Positions 7,184 to 16,183 of a DNA stretch of 64,000 nt are shown one piece after another. Origin of the DNA: Candidatus Gastranaerophilales bacterium (GTDB taxonomy: Bacteria > Cyanobacteriota > Vampirovibrionia > Gastranaerophilales > Gastranaerophilaceae). Position 1 is the first letter of the stretch. Each line of letters starts with the position of its first letter. The notes below the pieces were generated by a model, which ran no database searches, was not told the origin of the DNA, and saw only the letters and a program-made list of their open reading frames with translations. Where the stretch lies: NCBI GenBank assembly GCA_944326565.1, contig CALVEL010000002.1, positions 62,001 to 126,000 of the forward strand, read 5' to 3'. A program made the translations under genes and the position numbers.

Positions 7184-9736
7184 ATGGAAAATCTATTGGA
7201 AAATCTTAACAAGGAGCAGAAAGAAGCTGTGCAAACAGTCAAAGGTCCGCTTTTAATACTTGCAGGAGCAGGCAGTGGCAAGACAAAAGTTTTGACAACA
7301 AGAATTGCTTATCTTGTAAATAATGGTGCGAGACCAAAAGATATTTTGGCTGTTACATTTACCAACAAAGCCGCAAAGGAAATGAAAGAACGTCTTGGTA
7401 AAATTATCGGTGAAAACACTGTTAAATATATGTGGGTAGGTACGTTCCATGGTATTTGCGGTAGAATTTTGAGAGAAAATATAGACAATTATAATTTCCA
7501 ATCTGGTAAAAAACTTGATAAGAATTTCACGATATATGATGATACAGATTCTAATGCTGTAATCAAACAAGCAGTTAAAAAATTAAATTTAGATGACAAA
7601 ATTTATGCACCAAAGCTTGTAAAAACGATTATTTCAAATGCAAAGAACAAAATGCAGGATGCATATACATTCGCAACTTTTGCTAGAGATTTCAAATCTC
7701 AAAAAATAGCATCAATTTACGAGGAGTATGAAAATACTTTAAATAACAATAATGCAATAGATTTTGATGATATGCTTATGCTTACAGTAAAACTGCTTGA
7801 GCAAAATGCACAGGTGAGGGAGTATTACTATAACAAATTCAAACATATTCTAGTAGATGAATACCAAGATACCAACTTAGCTCAATATCGACTTGTAAAA
7901 ATGCTTTATACGAATAATTTGGAAGAAATTCCCGAAGAACGTTCATTATGTGTAGTCGGAGACGTTGATCAATCAATCTACAGCTGGCGTGGTGCTGATT
8001 ATACGATAATTTTGAATTTTCAAAAGGATTTTAAAAATACCAAATTGATAAAATTGGAACAGAATTACCGCTCAACTGCAAATATTTTGAATGTAGCAAA
8101 TGCAATTATTGAAAATAACACTGAACGTGTGGACAAAGTTTTATATTCAAATAAAGGAGAGGGCGAGAAAATAGATTATTTTGAAGCTCAAGATGAGGCA
8201 GATGAGGCGAACTTTATTGTAAGTCGTATAAAACAAGATTCAGGTGGCGATTACAATCGTTATGCAGTTTTGTACCGGACAAACTCTCAGTCCAGAGCAT
8301 TAGAAGAAGCTTGTATGGCTGCTGCTGTGCCATATAGGATTTACGGCGGATTAAAATTCTATGACAGAAAAGAAATTAAAGATATAATTGCGTATTTAAG
8401 ATTAATCTATAACACTGATGACAGCCAGAGTTTTAGAAGAATAGTAAATGTTCCAAAACGTGCAATAGGTGATACAACAGTTAAAAATCTTCAAGATTAT
8501 GCAGATAAGTTTGATATTTCTCTATTTGATGCTGCACAAAGAATAGATGAGAATGATGATATACCGCAAAGAACCCGTTCTAAGATAAAAGATTTTTCAG
8601 AATTAATTTTAAAATTCAAAGATGCTGTGAAAAGCTATAGCCTCCAGGAGTTTGTGACTTTAGTTATTGAAAAGACAGGTTATCTTGCAGAATTGCAATC
8701 TCAAAATACTCCTGAAAGTGAAGCAGATATAGAAAACTTGCAAGAGCTTGTCAATGTTGCAGGAGAATTTGAGCCAGAAGACAGTGAAAATATTTTAGGT
8801 GAGTTTTTACAACAGGTGGCACTTGTCTCAGATACAGATAATCTTGATAATATAGCAAACAATGTGACATTAATGACTCTTCATGCGGCAAAAGGACTTG
8901 AATTCCCTGTGGTATTTTTAGCAGGCTGTGATGAGGGAGTATTTCCGCATCAAAGAACATTTAATATTCCATCTGAGATGGAAGAAGAAAGACGTCTTAT
9001 GTATGTAGGGGTTACAAGAGCAGAAGAAAAACTCTATCTTACATCAGCCAAACGCCGTCAAATGTGGGGTGAATATAAGTATTATAACCCTTCAAGATTT
9101 ATTGAAGAAATTCCTCGCCAACTGCTTGAAATAACTTCTTTTGAAGGTTCTACAAGCGGATCATCCACATTCCAAAATGCTGTATCACGTGCTAAGACAG
9201 GAAAATCAGATTTTAATTATTCTGCTGCCCAGTCAGACAGCTACGGTTATGTAAAACCCTCAAGCGGTTTTGGAAAAGGCTTTGTAGCCCCGACAAAAGG
9301 GCTTGCATCAGGTGGTAGAAATCATTCTATAGACAATTCATCTGAAAAATCAAAATACTCTTATGGAACTTATTCACAGCCTCAAAGAACTCCATCCCGT
9401 ACAATTTTGGTTAAAAATAAAATCAATAAAGAGCGTGATGAAGAAAAAGTAAAAGAATTTTTCAAAGACAATGCCATAAAAAGAATGCTTGAAGAACGTA
9501 ACAAAAAAGTTGAAGAACAAAAGCAAAAAGAGCAGGAAAAATTAGAAAAAGAACAATCTGCTCCGATTGTAGAATATGTATTCAATGAGGGAGAAAGAGT
9601 TTTTCATGACAAACTCGGCATAGGTCATATCAAAGAAGTAATTCATGTAGGAGATAGCATGATGTACACTATTGATTTTGGCAAACAAGGTGTAAAAGCT
9701 ATGGATGCAGCTTATGCAAAGTTGAAAAAATTCTAA
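7184..9736 (+). CDS. pcrA: ATP-dependent DNA helicase, PcrA/UvrD family
   Basis: An SF1A 3'-5' DNA helicase of 850 residues for repair and removal of recombinase or transcription blocks. Seen in order: AGAGSGKT (Walker A), TFTNKAAKEM (Ia), VDEYQDTN (II, DEXX), GDVDQSIYSWRGA (III), LEQNYRST (IV), MTLHAAKGLEFPVVF (V) and MYVGVTRAEEKLYL (VI). The C-terminus has a low-complexity charged linker, then a small beta domain (HDKLGIGHIKEV) like the PcrA tudor-like domain that contacts RNA polymerase. I chose ATG 7184, after AGGGAG, over the TTG at 7169. Confidence 0.95.
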   Translation: MENLLENLNKEQKEAVQTVKGPLLILAGAGSGKTKVLTTRIAYLVNNGARPKDILAVTFTNKAAKEMKERLGKIIGENTVKYMWVGTFHGICGRILRENIDNYNFQSGKKLDKNFTIYDDTDSNAVIKQAVKKLNLDDKIYAPKLVKTIISNAKNKMQDAYTFATFARDFKSQKIASIYEEYENTLNNNNAIDFDDMLMLTVKLLEQNAQVREYYYNKFKHILVDEYQDTNLAQYRLVKMLYTNNLEEIPEERSLCVVGDVDQSIYSWRGADYTIILNFQKDFKNTKLIKLEQNYRSTANILNVANAIIENNTERVDKVLYSNKGEGEKIDYFEAQDEADEANFIVSRIKQDSGGDYNRYAVLYRTNSQSRALEEACMAAAVPYRIYGGLKFYDRKEIKDIIAYLRLIYNTDDSQSFRRIVNVPKRAIGDTTVKNLQDYADKFDISLFDAAQRIDENDDIPQRTRSKIKDFSELILKFKDAVKSYSLQEFVTLVIEKTGYLAELQSQNTPESEADIENLQELVNVAGEFEPEDSENILGEFLQQVALVSDTDNLDNIANNVTLMTLHAAKGLEFPVVFLAGCDEGVFPHQRTFNIPSEMEEERRLMYVGVTRAEEKLYLTSAKRRQMWGEYKYYNPSRFIEEIPRQLLEITSFEGSTSGSSTFQNAVSRAKTGKSDFNYSAAQSDSYGYVKPSSGFGKGFVAPTKGLASGGRNHSIDNSSEKSKYSYGTYSQPQRTPSRTILVKNKINKERDEEKVKEFFKDNAIKRMLEERNKKVEEQKQKEQEKLEKEQSAPIVEYVFNEGERVFHDKLGIGHIKEVIHVGDSMMYTIDFGKQGVKAMDAAYAKLKKF

Positions 9737-9772
9737 TTTGAATATTTTTATAAATTTGTAACAGAGGTAATT

Positions 9773-10663
9773 ATGCAAAAGATTAAAGTAACAAAAATGC
9801 AGGGCTTAGGAAACGATTTTGTAATTCTTGACTATGCAGAATATGAAAAGACCGGGCTTTCAATGTCTGAATTAGCTTTGAAATTATGCAACAGAAATTT
9901 TGGAATAGGCGCTGATGGGATGATTATTCCGAAAGTTTTATCAGATATATCCGAGTCAAAAATCAAAAATGAACCTTACGAAAAATTATTTGAAAAAGAT
10001 AACGGTGCAGATATCGGCTGGTATTTTTATAATTCTGACGGTTCTACTGCACAGATGTGCGGAAATGGGATGAGATGTTTCGCCAAATATGTCTATGACA
10101 AAAAATTGGTTAGTAAAAAACAATTTTCAGTTCAGACTCTTGCAGGGATTATAAAACCGGAACTGCTGGAAAACGGTCTTGTGAAAGTTGATATGGGCGC
10201 ACCAATTTTAGAGGACAAAAAAATTCCTTTTAAGGGTGATAAAAAATTAAAAGCTCTTGACAAGGAATTTGAAATATTTCCTGTATCTATGGGAAATCCG
10301 CACTGTATAATTTTTACTACAGAAGATCCGCTTGAGTTAGCTCAAACTTACGGGCCATTAATAGAAAAACATGAGTTTTTCCCTGAAAAGACAAATACAG
10401 AATTTGTGAAAATAATTTCAAAATCAGAAGTTGAAATGAGAGTATTCGAGCGCGGATGCGGGATTACACTTGCTTGTGGAACAGGAGCTTGTGCTACTGT
10501 AGTTGCATCTGTTTTAAATAACTTAACAGAACATAAAGTAAAAGTAAATCTTTTAGGAGGCTCTGTAATTATTGAGTGGAGCGGATCATGGCAAAATCTG
10601 TCAGAGCATGTATTCATGACAGGCAGTGCTGATTACAGCTTTTTTGCAGAATACATCTTGTAA
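9773..10663 (+). CDS. dapF: Diaminopimelate epimerase
   Basis: Converts LL- to meso-diaminopimelate for lysine and peptidoglycan synthesis. It is cytosolic and PLP-independent, using two Cys. Seen: KMQGLGNDFV, NFGIGADG, and the first catalytic Cys in QMCGNGMRC. The second is in CGITLACGTGACA. The usual length is about 275 residues; this one has 296, with an extra charged segment near residues 60-78. SD AGAGG precedes the ATG. It follows pcrA by 36 nt and may be co-transcribed with it. Confidence 0.95.
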   Translation: MQKIKVTKMQGLGNDFVILDYAEYEKTGLSMSELALKLCNRNFGIGADGMIIPKVLSDISESKIKNEPYEKLFEKDNGADIGWYFYNSDGSTAQMCGNGMRCFAKYVYDKKLVSKKQFSVQTLAGIIKPELLENGLVKVDMGAPILEDKKIPFKGDKKLKALDKEFEIFPVSMGNPHCIIFTTEDPLELAQTYGPLIEKHEFFPEKTNTEFVKIISKSEVEMRVFERGCGITLACGTGACATVVASVLNNLTEHKVKVNLLGGSVIIEWSGSWQNLSEHVFMTGSADYSFFAEYIL

Positions 10664-10665
10664 AA

Positions 10666-10689
10666 AATAATATTTCCATGATATTATTG
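10666..10689 (+). repeat. 8-bp inverted repeat upstream of rpsF
   Basis: AATAATAT, a 7-nt loop, then ATATTATT lies between dapF and rpsF, just before a TTGATT/TATAAA promoter-like pair. It could be a weak dapF terminator or an operator. It has no G-C stem or T-run, so the role is uncertain. Confidence 0.35.
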
Positions 10690-10727
10690 ATTTACAGCCA
10701 AATATAAATATAAAGGAGAAATGAAAT

Positions 10728-11030
10728 ATGAAAACTTATGAATTATTAGCTGTATTTAAACCAAATTTAGATGCAGAAGAAGTAGATAAACAAATTTCAA
10801 GCTTAAACGATTTGATTTCAGGTTTTGGCGGAAATGTAGAATCTACAGACAAAATGGGTAGAAAAAAACTAGCTTATGATATCCAAAACTTCCGTGATGG
10901 ATTTTTTGTATCAATGAATTTAGCTCTTCCTGCTGACAAAGTTGCAGAATTTAAAAGACAATTAAGATTAAATGATAATCTTTTAAGAACAATGTTTATG
11001 GAAGTTTCTAAAAAACAACTTTGTAAATAG
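10728..11030 (+). CDS. rpsF: 30S ribosomal protein S6
   Basis: Small-subunit protein that pairs with S18 on the platform of the 30S subunit. Seen: MKTYELLAVFKPNLD at the start, GRKKLAYDIQNFRDGFFVSMNL (the conserved S6 core) and RLNDNLLRTMF. Its length of 100 residues is normal. A strong SD, AAAGGAGAAATG, precedes the ATG. First gene of the rpsF-ssb-orf-rpsR cluster, the usual bacterial order apart from the additional small gene. Confidence 0.96.
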   Translation: MKTYELLAVFKPNLDAEEVDKQISSLNDLISGFGGNVESTDKMGRKKLAYDIQNFRDGFFVSMNLALPADKVAEFKRQLRLNDNLLRTMFMEVSKKQLCK

Positions 11031-11076
11031 TAGTTGTAAATTCATATACTTGAAAATTATAAAAAGAGGAAAATAA

Positions 11077-11475
11077 ATGTCTTTAGCAAAATCAGTTGTA
11101 ACAGGAACAGTCTATAGAGCACCGGAAAAACGTTTTACACAAAACAATGTCGGTGTTTCAGCTTTTGTTATGAATATAGGTGATAAGGATGAAATGCTTA
11201 TCAGAATTATTTCAAAACGAAACACTTTAGATGAGCTTGTATCATCATTAAACAAAGGAGATAAGGTTCTTGTAGAAGGCAGACTTCAGACAGCAGCTGT
11301 CAAAATGGATGATGGAACAGAAAAAAGAATTTATGAAATTGATGCCAATACAATCGAAAGATGGGGCGAAATTTCAGCATCTTCCGGCGTTGATTTTGGC
11401 GGAGAAGATATTGTTAAATTTGAATCTGATGATATGTCTAATGAATTGATTAATGAAGATGAAATTCCGTTTTAA
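11077..11475 (+). CDS. ssb: Single-stranded DNA-binding protein
   Basis: OB-fold protein of 132 residues that coats ssDNA in replication and repair. Seen: the N-terminal VVTGTVYRAPEKRFT strand, an internal strand MLIRIIS, and GDKVLVEGRL typical of SSB. The acidic tail ends in EDEIPF, the short C-terminal peptide through which SSB recruits partners. SD AAAGAGG precedes the ATG. It lies between rpsF and rpsR as in many bacteria. The OB core is somewhat shorter and more divergent than E. coli SSB. Confidence 0.9.
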   Translation: MSLAKSVVTGTVYRAPEKRFTQNNVGVSAFVMNIGDKDEMLIRIISKRNTLDELVSSLNKGDKVLVEGRLQTAAVKMDDGTEKRIYEIDANTIERWGEISASSGVDFGGEDIVKFESDDMSNELINEDEIPF

Positions 11476-11493
11476 TATAGAAAGGATTTCATA

Positions 11494-11727
11494 ATGGGTA
11501 AAAACGGAAAATATGCCCTTGCAATAGCTAGTCGAATATCTACACAGACACAAAAAGTTAGGCAAGTACAAAATAAATCAACTTACAAATATTTTCAAAA
11601 TAGTTCTTTAAAAAGCCAAAAACCTGATTTATTTGTAAGCAGTGAAAATTCTTCAGAGAATATTTACGAAAAGTTTAAATTAATGACAAATGGAATATTT
11701 GCAAACTTAAAAAAAGAACAAAAATAA
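11494..11727 (+). CDS. Small basic protein inserted in the rpsF-ssb-rpsR operon
   Basis: A 77-residue basic protein ([28 protein letters not shown]...) with no family I recognise. SD GAAAGGA precedes the ATG. It begins 18 nt after ssb and ends about 44 nt before rpsR, so it is translated within the ribosomal-protein operon. Its charge and position suggest a nucleic-acid or ribosome-related role, but that is only inference from context. Confidence 0.6.
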   Translation: MGKNGKYALAIASRISTQTQKVRQVQNKSTYKYFQNSSLKSQKPDLFVSSENSSENIYEKFKLMTNGIFANLKKEQK

Positions 11728-11733
11728 GGTCGA

Positions 11734-11745
11734 GCGCGAAAGCGC
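11734..11745 (+). other. GNRA-capped hairpin before rpsR
   Basis: GCGC-GAAA-GCGC can form a 4-bp stem closed by a GAAA tetraloop in the rpsR 5' region. S6:S18 autoregulation via an mRNA motif is known in other bacteria; this hairpin lacks a clear match to that motif. Confidence 0.35.
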
Positions 11746-11771
11746 AAAATAGAAAGGTAAAAATAGAAACA

Positions 11772-12002
11772 ATGGCAAGACAAGAACAAGATAAGAAAAA
11801 ACGTAAAAACTGCTCACTTTGTGCAGACAAAGTTACTTCTATTGATTACAAAGATGCCGCTAAATTAAAAAGATACTTAACAGAAGCAGGCAAAATTATT
11901 CCTAGAAGAATTACTGGTAACTGTGCAGAGCACCAACGTATGATAGCAAAAGCTATTAAACGTGCACGTGAAGCAGCTATCATAGATTACGTGTTTGATT
12001 AA
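11772..12002 (+). CDS. rpsR: 30S ribosomal protein S18
   Basis: Partner of S6 on the 30S platform. Seen: the S18 core [43 protein letters not shown] and a terminal AIIDYVFD. It has the zinc-binding version of the family: CSLC near residue 14 plus CAEH, giving a CxxC...CxxH set. Many S18 proteins have lost these Cys. A bidirectional terminator follows, so it ends the operon. Confidence 0.95.
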   Translation: MARQEQDKKKRKNCSLCADKVTSIDYKDAAKLKRYLTEAGKIIPRRITGNCAEHQRMIAKAIKRAREAAIIDYVFD

Positions 12003-12022
12003 TTGCTAAAAGTTGCAAGTAT

Positions 12023-12054
12023 AAAAAAAGACCGGAAAATCCGGTCTTTTTTTT
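12023..12054. terminator. Bidirectional terminator between rpsR and the glyoxalase gene
   Basis: AAAAAGACCGG and CCGGTCTTTTT form a stem around AAAAT, with A- and T-runs on both sides, between convergent genes. Confidence 0.9.
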
Positions 12055-12055
12055 A

Positions 12056-12439
12056 TTACCAAACGACTTTTTCTATTAATTCAATTTCATATCCGTCAGG
12101 ATCTTTGATAAAAGCTATTTTGGTACCTTTGCCGTTCAAATCAAAAGGTTCATAAAGATATTCATAGCCGAGTTTGTGAAGTTTTTCTGTAAACTTATCA
12201 AGTGAATCAACTGAAAAAGCAAAGTGTCCGAAACCATTCCCCAATTGATAGCCGTTTTCAGGAGTTTCATCGTTATATGTAAGCTCGATTTGACAAACTC
12301 CGTCTTCGTCATTTAAAAAATACAATTCGCAATCTTCTAATCGTTTCTTTTTATCAAGTGTCATATTCAAAAGTTCTGTGTAAAATTTAACGGATTTTTC
12401 CGCATCTTTTACCCTAATCATTGTGTGTAAAAATTTCAT
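12056..12439 (-). CDS. gloA: Lactoylglutathione lyase-type (glyoxalase I) VOC protein
   Basis: A 127-residue vicinal-oxygen-chelate protein. Seen: the start MKFLHTMIRVKDAEKSVKFYTELL, the GFGHFAFSVDSLD block with a metal-ligand His, and the final KIAFIKDPDGYEIELIE with a metal-ligand Glu. These fit glyoxalase I, which isomerises the methylglyoxal-thiol adduct. Whether glutathione is the thiol in this organism is unknown. I chose the ATG at 12439 because AAGGAG stands 6 nt before it; upstream codons to 12463 are probably not translated. Confidence 0.82.
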   Translation of the reverse strand: MKFLHTMIRVKDAEKSVKFYTELLNMTLDKKKRLEDCELYFLNDEDGVCQIELTYNDETPENGYQLGNGFGHFAFSVDSLDKFTEKLHKLGYEYLYEPFDLNGKGTKIAFIKDPDGYEIELIEKVVW

Positions 12440-12497
12440 AAAACTCTCCTTATTTTTGCACACTTATTCTATCATAAAAACTCTTAAATTAATTGGA

Positions 12498-12959
12498 TTA
12501 TTTCATATCCTTGGCAATAATATCTGTGATATCTTCTCCGCCGTAAAATACTATATTTTTGGGTAATACGAGATTATAATTAAGACTTTTAGCTTTTTCA
12601 ATAACGGTGGCTCTTATATCAGAATCAATTTTTGTGAGTTTATCATTGTAATCTTGATCAAGAGCAAGTTTTTGTTCATTAATCTGATTTCTGTATTTTT
12701 CTTCTAAAGCTGTAATTTTAGCCGGATCTTTTTCTTTCGAAATTTCAGCTTGGGCAGTTTTTATGGTATTTTGCATTTCAAGAATTTTCTTTTCTTGATC
12801 TGCTTTAAGCTGTTTTACCTGATTGGAATCTGCTACAATTTTTTGTACATCTACTACTGCAATTTTAGGCGGAGTGTCTGAAATTGCAATGTTGTTAATT
12901 GAATACCCAAGAGCAAATGCTGTGAGACAAATAAATAAAAAACTGATTTTTCTTTTCAT
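12498..12959 (-). CDS. OmpH/Skp-like periplasmic chaperone
   Basis: A 153-residue protein with a signal peptide (KRKISFLFICLTAFALGYS). A beta strand IAVVDVQKIV follows, then a long coiled-coil rich in K, E and Q (about residues 45-115), the Skp tentacle layout. The C-terminal strand is NYNLVLPKNIVFYGG with DITDII, as in OmpH. Family knowledge: Skp holds unfolded outer-membrane proteins in the periplasm, which implies an outer membrane here. Start supported by AAAGGA. It is a single gene, divergent from pgk. Confidence 0.82.
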   Translation of the reverse strand: MKRKISFLFICLTAFALGYSINNIAISDTPPKIAVVDVQKIVADSNQVKQLKADQEKKILEMQNTIKTAQAEISKEKDPAKITALEEKYRNQINEQKLALDQDYNDKLTKIDSDIRATVIEKAKSLNYNLVLPKNIVFYGGEDITDIIAKDMK

Positions 12960-13127
12960 TGTAAATCCTTTCTTTTTATGTGCCTATACAATAACGCTCA
13001 ATTAAAAAGATTTGAATAGGTAAGTCAGGCAGTATAAAATATTTTATAGTCAGCTTGATTGAATTATATTTTTGTTTTTCGTAAAATAATTGTGCGAGAT
13101 TTTTTACTTTAAATAAGGAGAAAAAAT

Positions 13128-14330
13128 ATGAAAAAATCTATTCATGATTTAGGAGACATCAAAGGCAAACGTGCATTGATACGTGTTGATATCAACGTTC
13201 CTTTGGATGCTGACAAAAACGTAACTGATGATACAAGAATTCAGGCAATATTGCCAACAGTAAAATTCTTAAAAGATAAAGGTGCAAAAATTATACTTAT
13301 GGCACACTTGGGTCGTCCAAAAGGTGAATGGAACATGGAGTTTTCACTTGAACCTGTAGCAAAATATTTATCAAAAGTATTAGGTGAAGATGTATTATTT
13401 GTTTCATCAAAAGTAGGTGAAGGTGCTGAAAAAGAATTGGAAGCCTTAAAAGACGGACAAGTTGCATTGTTGGAAAACATTCGTTTCTACAAAGCAGAAG
13501 AAGCAAAAGATGATGATATGACATTTGCAGAAGAATTAGCAAAACTTGGTGATTTTTATGTAAACGATGCATTCGGAGCAGCTCACAGAAACCACACCTC
13601 AACAGCAAAACTTGCAAAAGTTTTAAAACCGGCAGTATCAGGTCTTTTGATGGAAAAAGAAATCAGATGCCTATCACAAGCATTGGACAACCCGACTCGT
13701 CCTTTCACAGCAGTAGTAGGCGGGGCAAAAGTTTCATCAAAAATTGGAGTTTTGGAAAACTTGCTTGACAAAGTAGATAACATGATTATTGGCGGCGGTA
13801 TGGCTTATACATTTGTAAAAGCTAACGGTGGCAAAATCGGTAACTCAATTTGCGAAGATGACCAATTGGAAGTAGCAAAAGCTATTGAGAAAAAAGCTGC
13901 TGATAAAGGTGTAAAACTTGTAATGGCAACAGATGTTCTTGTAACAGATGATTTCTCAGGCAATGGTACAAACAAATTTGTAAAAATCAACGAAATTCCT
14001 GACGGATTTGAAGGCGTAGACGCAGGTCCTGAATCAAGAAAAGCATTTGCAGAAGTTTTAAAATCTTCAAAAACAATTTTGATGAACGGTCCTGTAGGAG
14101 CATTTGAAAATCCTAAATTTGCAGAAGGTACAAAAGCTGTATTAGAAGCAATTGTAGAAGCAACTAAAAACGGTGCAGTATCTGTAATCGGCGGTGGAGA
14201 TTCAGTATCAGCAGCTAAAAAATTCTGCAAAGCTGAAGATTTTACTCACGTATCAACAGGTGGTGGAGCTTCTTTGGAATTCATCGAAGGTAAAATCCTT
14301 CCAGGTGTTGCCGCTTTAGATGAAAAATAA
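13128..14330 (+). CDS. pgk: Phosphoglycerate kinase
   Basis: Glycolytic enzyme that transfers phosphate between 1,3-bisphosphoglycerate and ADP. Seen: RVDINVPLD near the N-terminus, [49 protein letters not shown], and the nucleotide-binding [12 protein letters not shown] and [13 protein letters not shown] blocks. Its 400 residues are the usual length. SD AAGGAGA precedes the ATG. The intergenic space to the divergent OmpH gene holds a likely promoter. A strong terminator follows. GAPDH and other glycolytic genes are not adjacent. Confidence 0.97.
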   Translation: MKKSIHDLGDIKGKRALIRVDINVPLDADKNVTDDTRIQAILPTVKFLKDKGAKIILMAHLGRPKGEWNMEFSLEPVAKYLSKVLGEDVLFVSSKVGEGAEKELEALKDGQVALLENIRFYKAEEAKDDDMTFAEELAKLGDFYVNDAFGAAHRNHTSTAKLAKVLKPAVSGLLMEKEIRCLSQALDNPTRPFTAVVGGAKVSSKIGVLENLLDKVDNMIIGGGMAYTFVKANGGKIGNSICEDDQLEVAKAIEKKAADKGVKLVMATDVLVTDDFSGNGTNKFVKINEIPDGFEGVDAGPESRKAFAEVLKSSKTILMNGPVGAFENPKFAEGTKAVLEAIVEATKNGAVSVIGGGDSVSAAKKFCKAEDFTHVSTGGGASLEFIEGKILPGVAALDEK

Positions 14331-14354
14331 ATTAAAGCTTTATAAAATATAAAT

Positions 14355-14386
14355 AAAAAGCCTCTGAATTTTCAGGGGCTTTTTTA
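14355..14386 (+). terminator. Terminator after pgk
   Basis: AAAAAGCCTCTGA / TCAGGGGCTTTTTT hairpin with a T-run directly after pgk. Confidence 0.85.
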
Positions 14387-14484
14387 AAACAGATTTTAGG
14401 AGATATTTTAATGATTTTATATTGCAAAATGTTAAGCTCTGGCATATAATCATGCTGTAAGATTTTAGGAAAGGAGAGTTTAAT

Positions 14485-15693
14485 ATGTTTGAAAAAGATA
14501 TTAACATTAACGATATCAAAGAAATCAGAACTCGTACAACTGTGTATTTTGGAGTTGGTGCGATTAAAAAAATTGATGATATCGCAAAAATTTTAAAAGA
14601 CAAAGGCATAGACAAAGTAATCGTAATGTCAGGCAGAAATGCTTATAAAGCAACAGGAGCTTGGGATTACGTAGAAAAAGCCCTAAAAGATAACGGAATT
14701 GGTTACATAAATTACGATCAGGTAACCCCGAATCCGACAACACACCACGTAAACGATGCTGCAAAAATGGCAAGAGAATTTGGTGCAAAGGCAGTAATAG
14801 CAATCGGTGGCGGATCTCCGACAGATGCAGGTAAATCAGTTGCAATTTTACTTGAATACCCTGACAAAACCGCAAATGATATTTACGAATTTACATTCAC
14901 ACCTGACAAAGCAGCTCCGATAGTATCAATCAACTTAACACATGGCACTGGTACTGAAACCAATAGGTTTGCAGTAGTTACAGTTCCTGAAAAAGACTTT
15001 AAACCGGCAATTGCTTATGATTGCATTTATCCGATGTTTGCAATTGACGATCCTCAATTGATGACAAAATTAAGTCCTAAACAGACAAGATATGTATCAA
15101 TTGATGCTGTAAACCATGTAGTAGAAGCTGCAACTTCAGCTGTAATGTCACCTTATAGCGTAACCCTTGCAAGAGAAGTAATCGCGTTGGTTCACAAATA
15201 TCTTCCAAAAGCAATCGAAAATCCTGAAGATTTGGAAGCAAGATATTACCTGGCTTATGCTGCAATGATGGGCGGTGTATGTTTTGATAACGGGCTTTTA
15301 CATTACACTCACGCACTAGAACACCCGCTCAGTGCTGTAAAACATGAATTGTCACATGGTCTTGGACTTGCAATTTTATTACCTGCCGTAATCAAGACTA
15401 TGTATAAAGACAGAGCTCACGTTTTGGCTGAAATCTTGAAACCTATTAATCCTGATTTGGAAGGAGATCCTGATGAAGCATATCAAGCTGCAAAATCAGT
15501 GCAGGATTGGTTGTTCTCTGTGAATGTAACATCAAAACTTGAAGATGAAGGATTTACAGAAGCGGATGTTGAAAAATTAACAAATCTTGTTTATACAACA
15601 CCGTCCTTGAGCGGTTTACTTGATATCGCACCATCAGGAAATGGTCGTGAGGTTGTTGAAAAAATTTATAGAGAATCTATTAAACCTTTATAA
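14485..15693 (+). CDS. Iron-containing alcohol dehydrogenase
   Basis: A 402-residue group III (Fe-ADH) dehydrogenase, NAD(P)-dependent. Seen: TVYFGVGAI at the N-terminus, IAIGGGSPTDAGKS (nucleotide loop), HGTGTETNRFAVVT, the VNHVVEAATSAV region, and the His-rich metal region HYTHALEHPLSAVKHELSHGLG. It probably reduces aldehydes to alcohols in fermentation; the physiological substrate cannot be read from sequence. SD AAAGGAGAG precedes the ATG. It is monocistronic between two strong terminators, and its codon use looks like that of the highly expressed pgk. Confidence 0.88.
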   Translation: MFEKDININDIKEIRTRTTVYFGVGAIKKIDDIAKILKDKGIDKVIVMSGRNAYKATGAWDYVEKALKDNGIGYINYDQVTPNPTTHHVNDAAKMAREFGAKAVIAIGGGSPTDAGKSVAILLEYPDKTANDIYEFTFTPDKAAPIVSINLTHGTGTETNRFAVVTVPEKDFKPAIAYDCIYPMFAIDDPQLMTKLSPKQTRYVSIDAVNHVVEAATSAVMSPYSVTLAREVIALVHKYLPKAIENPEDLEARYYLAYAAMMGGVCFDNGLLHYTHALEHPLSAVKHELSHGLGLAILLPAVIKTMYKDRAHVLAEILKPINPDLEGDPDEAYQAAKSVQDWLFSVNVTSKLEDEGFTEADVEKLTNLVYTTPSLSGLLDIAPSGNGREVVEKIYRESIKPL

Positions 15694-15717
15694 ATTTAAT
15701 AAACCAAATTATAAATT

Positions 15718-15754
15718 AAGTCGCCGAGGCAATTTGCCTCGGCGACTTTATTCT
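15718..15754 (+). terminator. Terminator after the alcohol dehydrogenase
   Basis: A perfect 13-bp stem (AAGTCGCCGAGGC / GCCTCGGCGACTT) around AATTT, followed by a T-rich tail. Confidence 0.93.
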
Positions 15755-15776
15755 TTTCCTTCTTTAAATAAAAAAT

Positions 15777-16106
15777 TTAACTTTCTTTTCTTGCCCTAAT
15801 ATATGACATAATACCCATTGCAAGACCAAATACTCCGTTCCAAATAAGCGAAGATTTCATGCTTGTTTTAAAGAATTTGAAAGCTGAGCCTAAGAGCCGG
15901 TCAATTCCAAACCCGACACCAAACCACAAAATAGCACTTGTAAGCCCTGTTGCAGCAGGAGGCATGTTTTCAATTTTTTTAAAAAATTCATCTGTTTTTG
16001 GAGAGGTTTTAGATTTTTCCTGCTTTGCATTTTCTGCCTTAAATGTAGGTATACTACAACGTTTGTTTAATGATGTATTATTTATTTCATTAACAGATAT
16101 TCCCAT
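15777..16106 (-). CDS. Small membrane protein of unknown function
   Basis: A 109-residue protein. The N-terminal half is polar and Lys-rich. The second half has two hydrophobic segments (AATGLTSAILWFGVGFGI and SLIWNGVFGLAMGIMSYI). I recognise no family. Start supported by TTTGGAG. It lies alone between the alcohol dehydrogenase terminator and the divergent U32 peptidase gene. Confidence 0.55.
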   Translation of the reverse strand: MGISVNEINNTSLNKRCSIPTFKAENAKQEKSKTSPKTDEFFKKIENMPPAATGLTSAILWFGVGFGIDRLLGSAFKFFKTSMKSSLIWNGVFGLAMGIMSYIRARKES

Positions 16107-16171
16107 TTAGACTCCAAAATTTTGCTTTTGTTAATAATAAATAAAAAATTAAATAAAATTGCTATTTATAT

Positions 16172-16177
16172 TATAAT
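16172..16177 (+). promoter_or_regulatory. -10 box placing the U32 peptidase gene as leaderless
   Basis: TATAAT followed by 6 nt and then the ATG at 16184. No Shine-Dalgarno is present. A weak TTAAAT lies 17 nt further upstream. Confidence 0.55.
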
Positions 16178-16183
16178 TACTTT

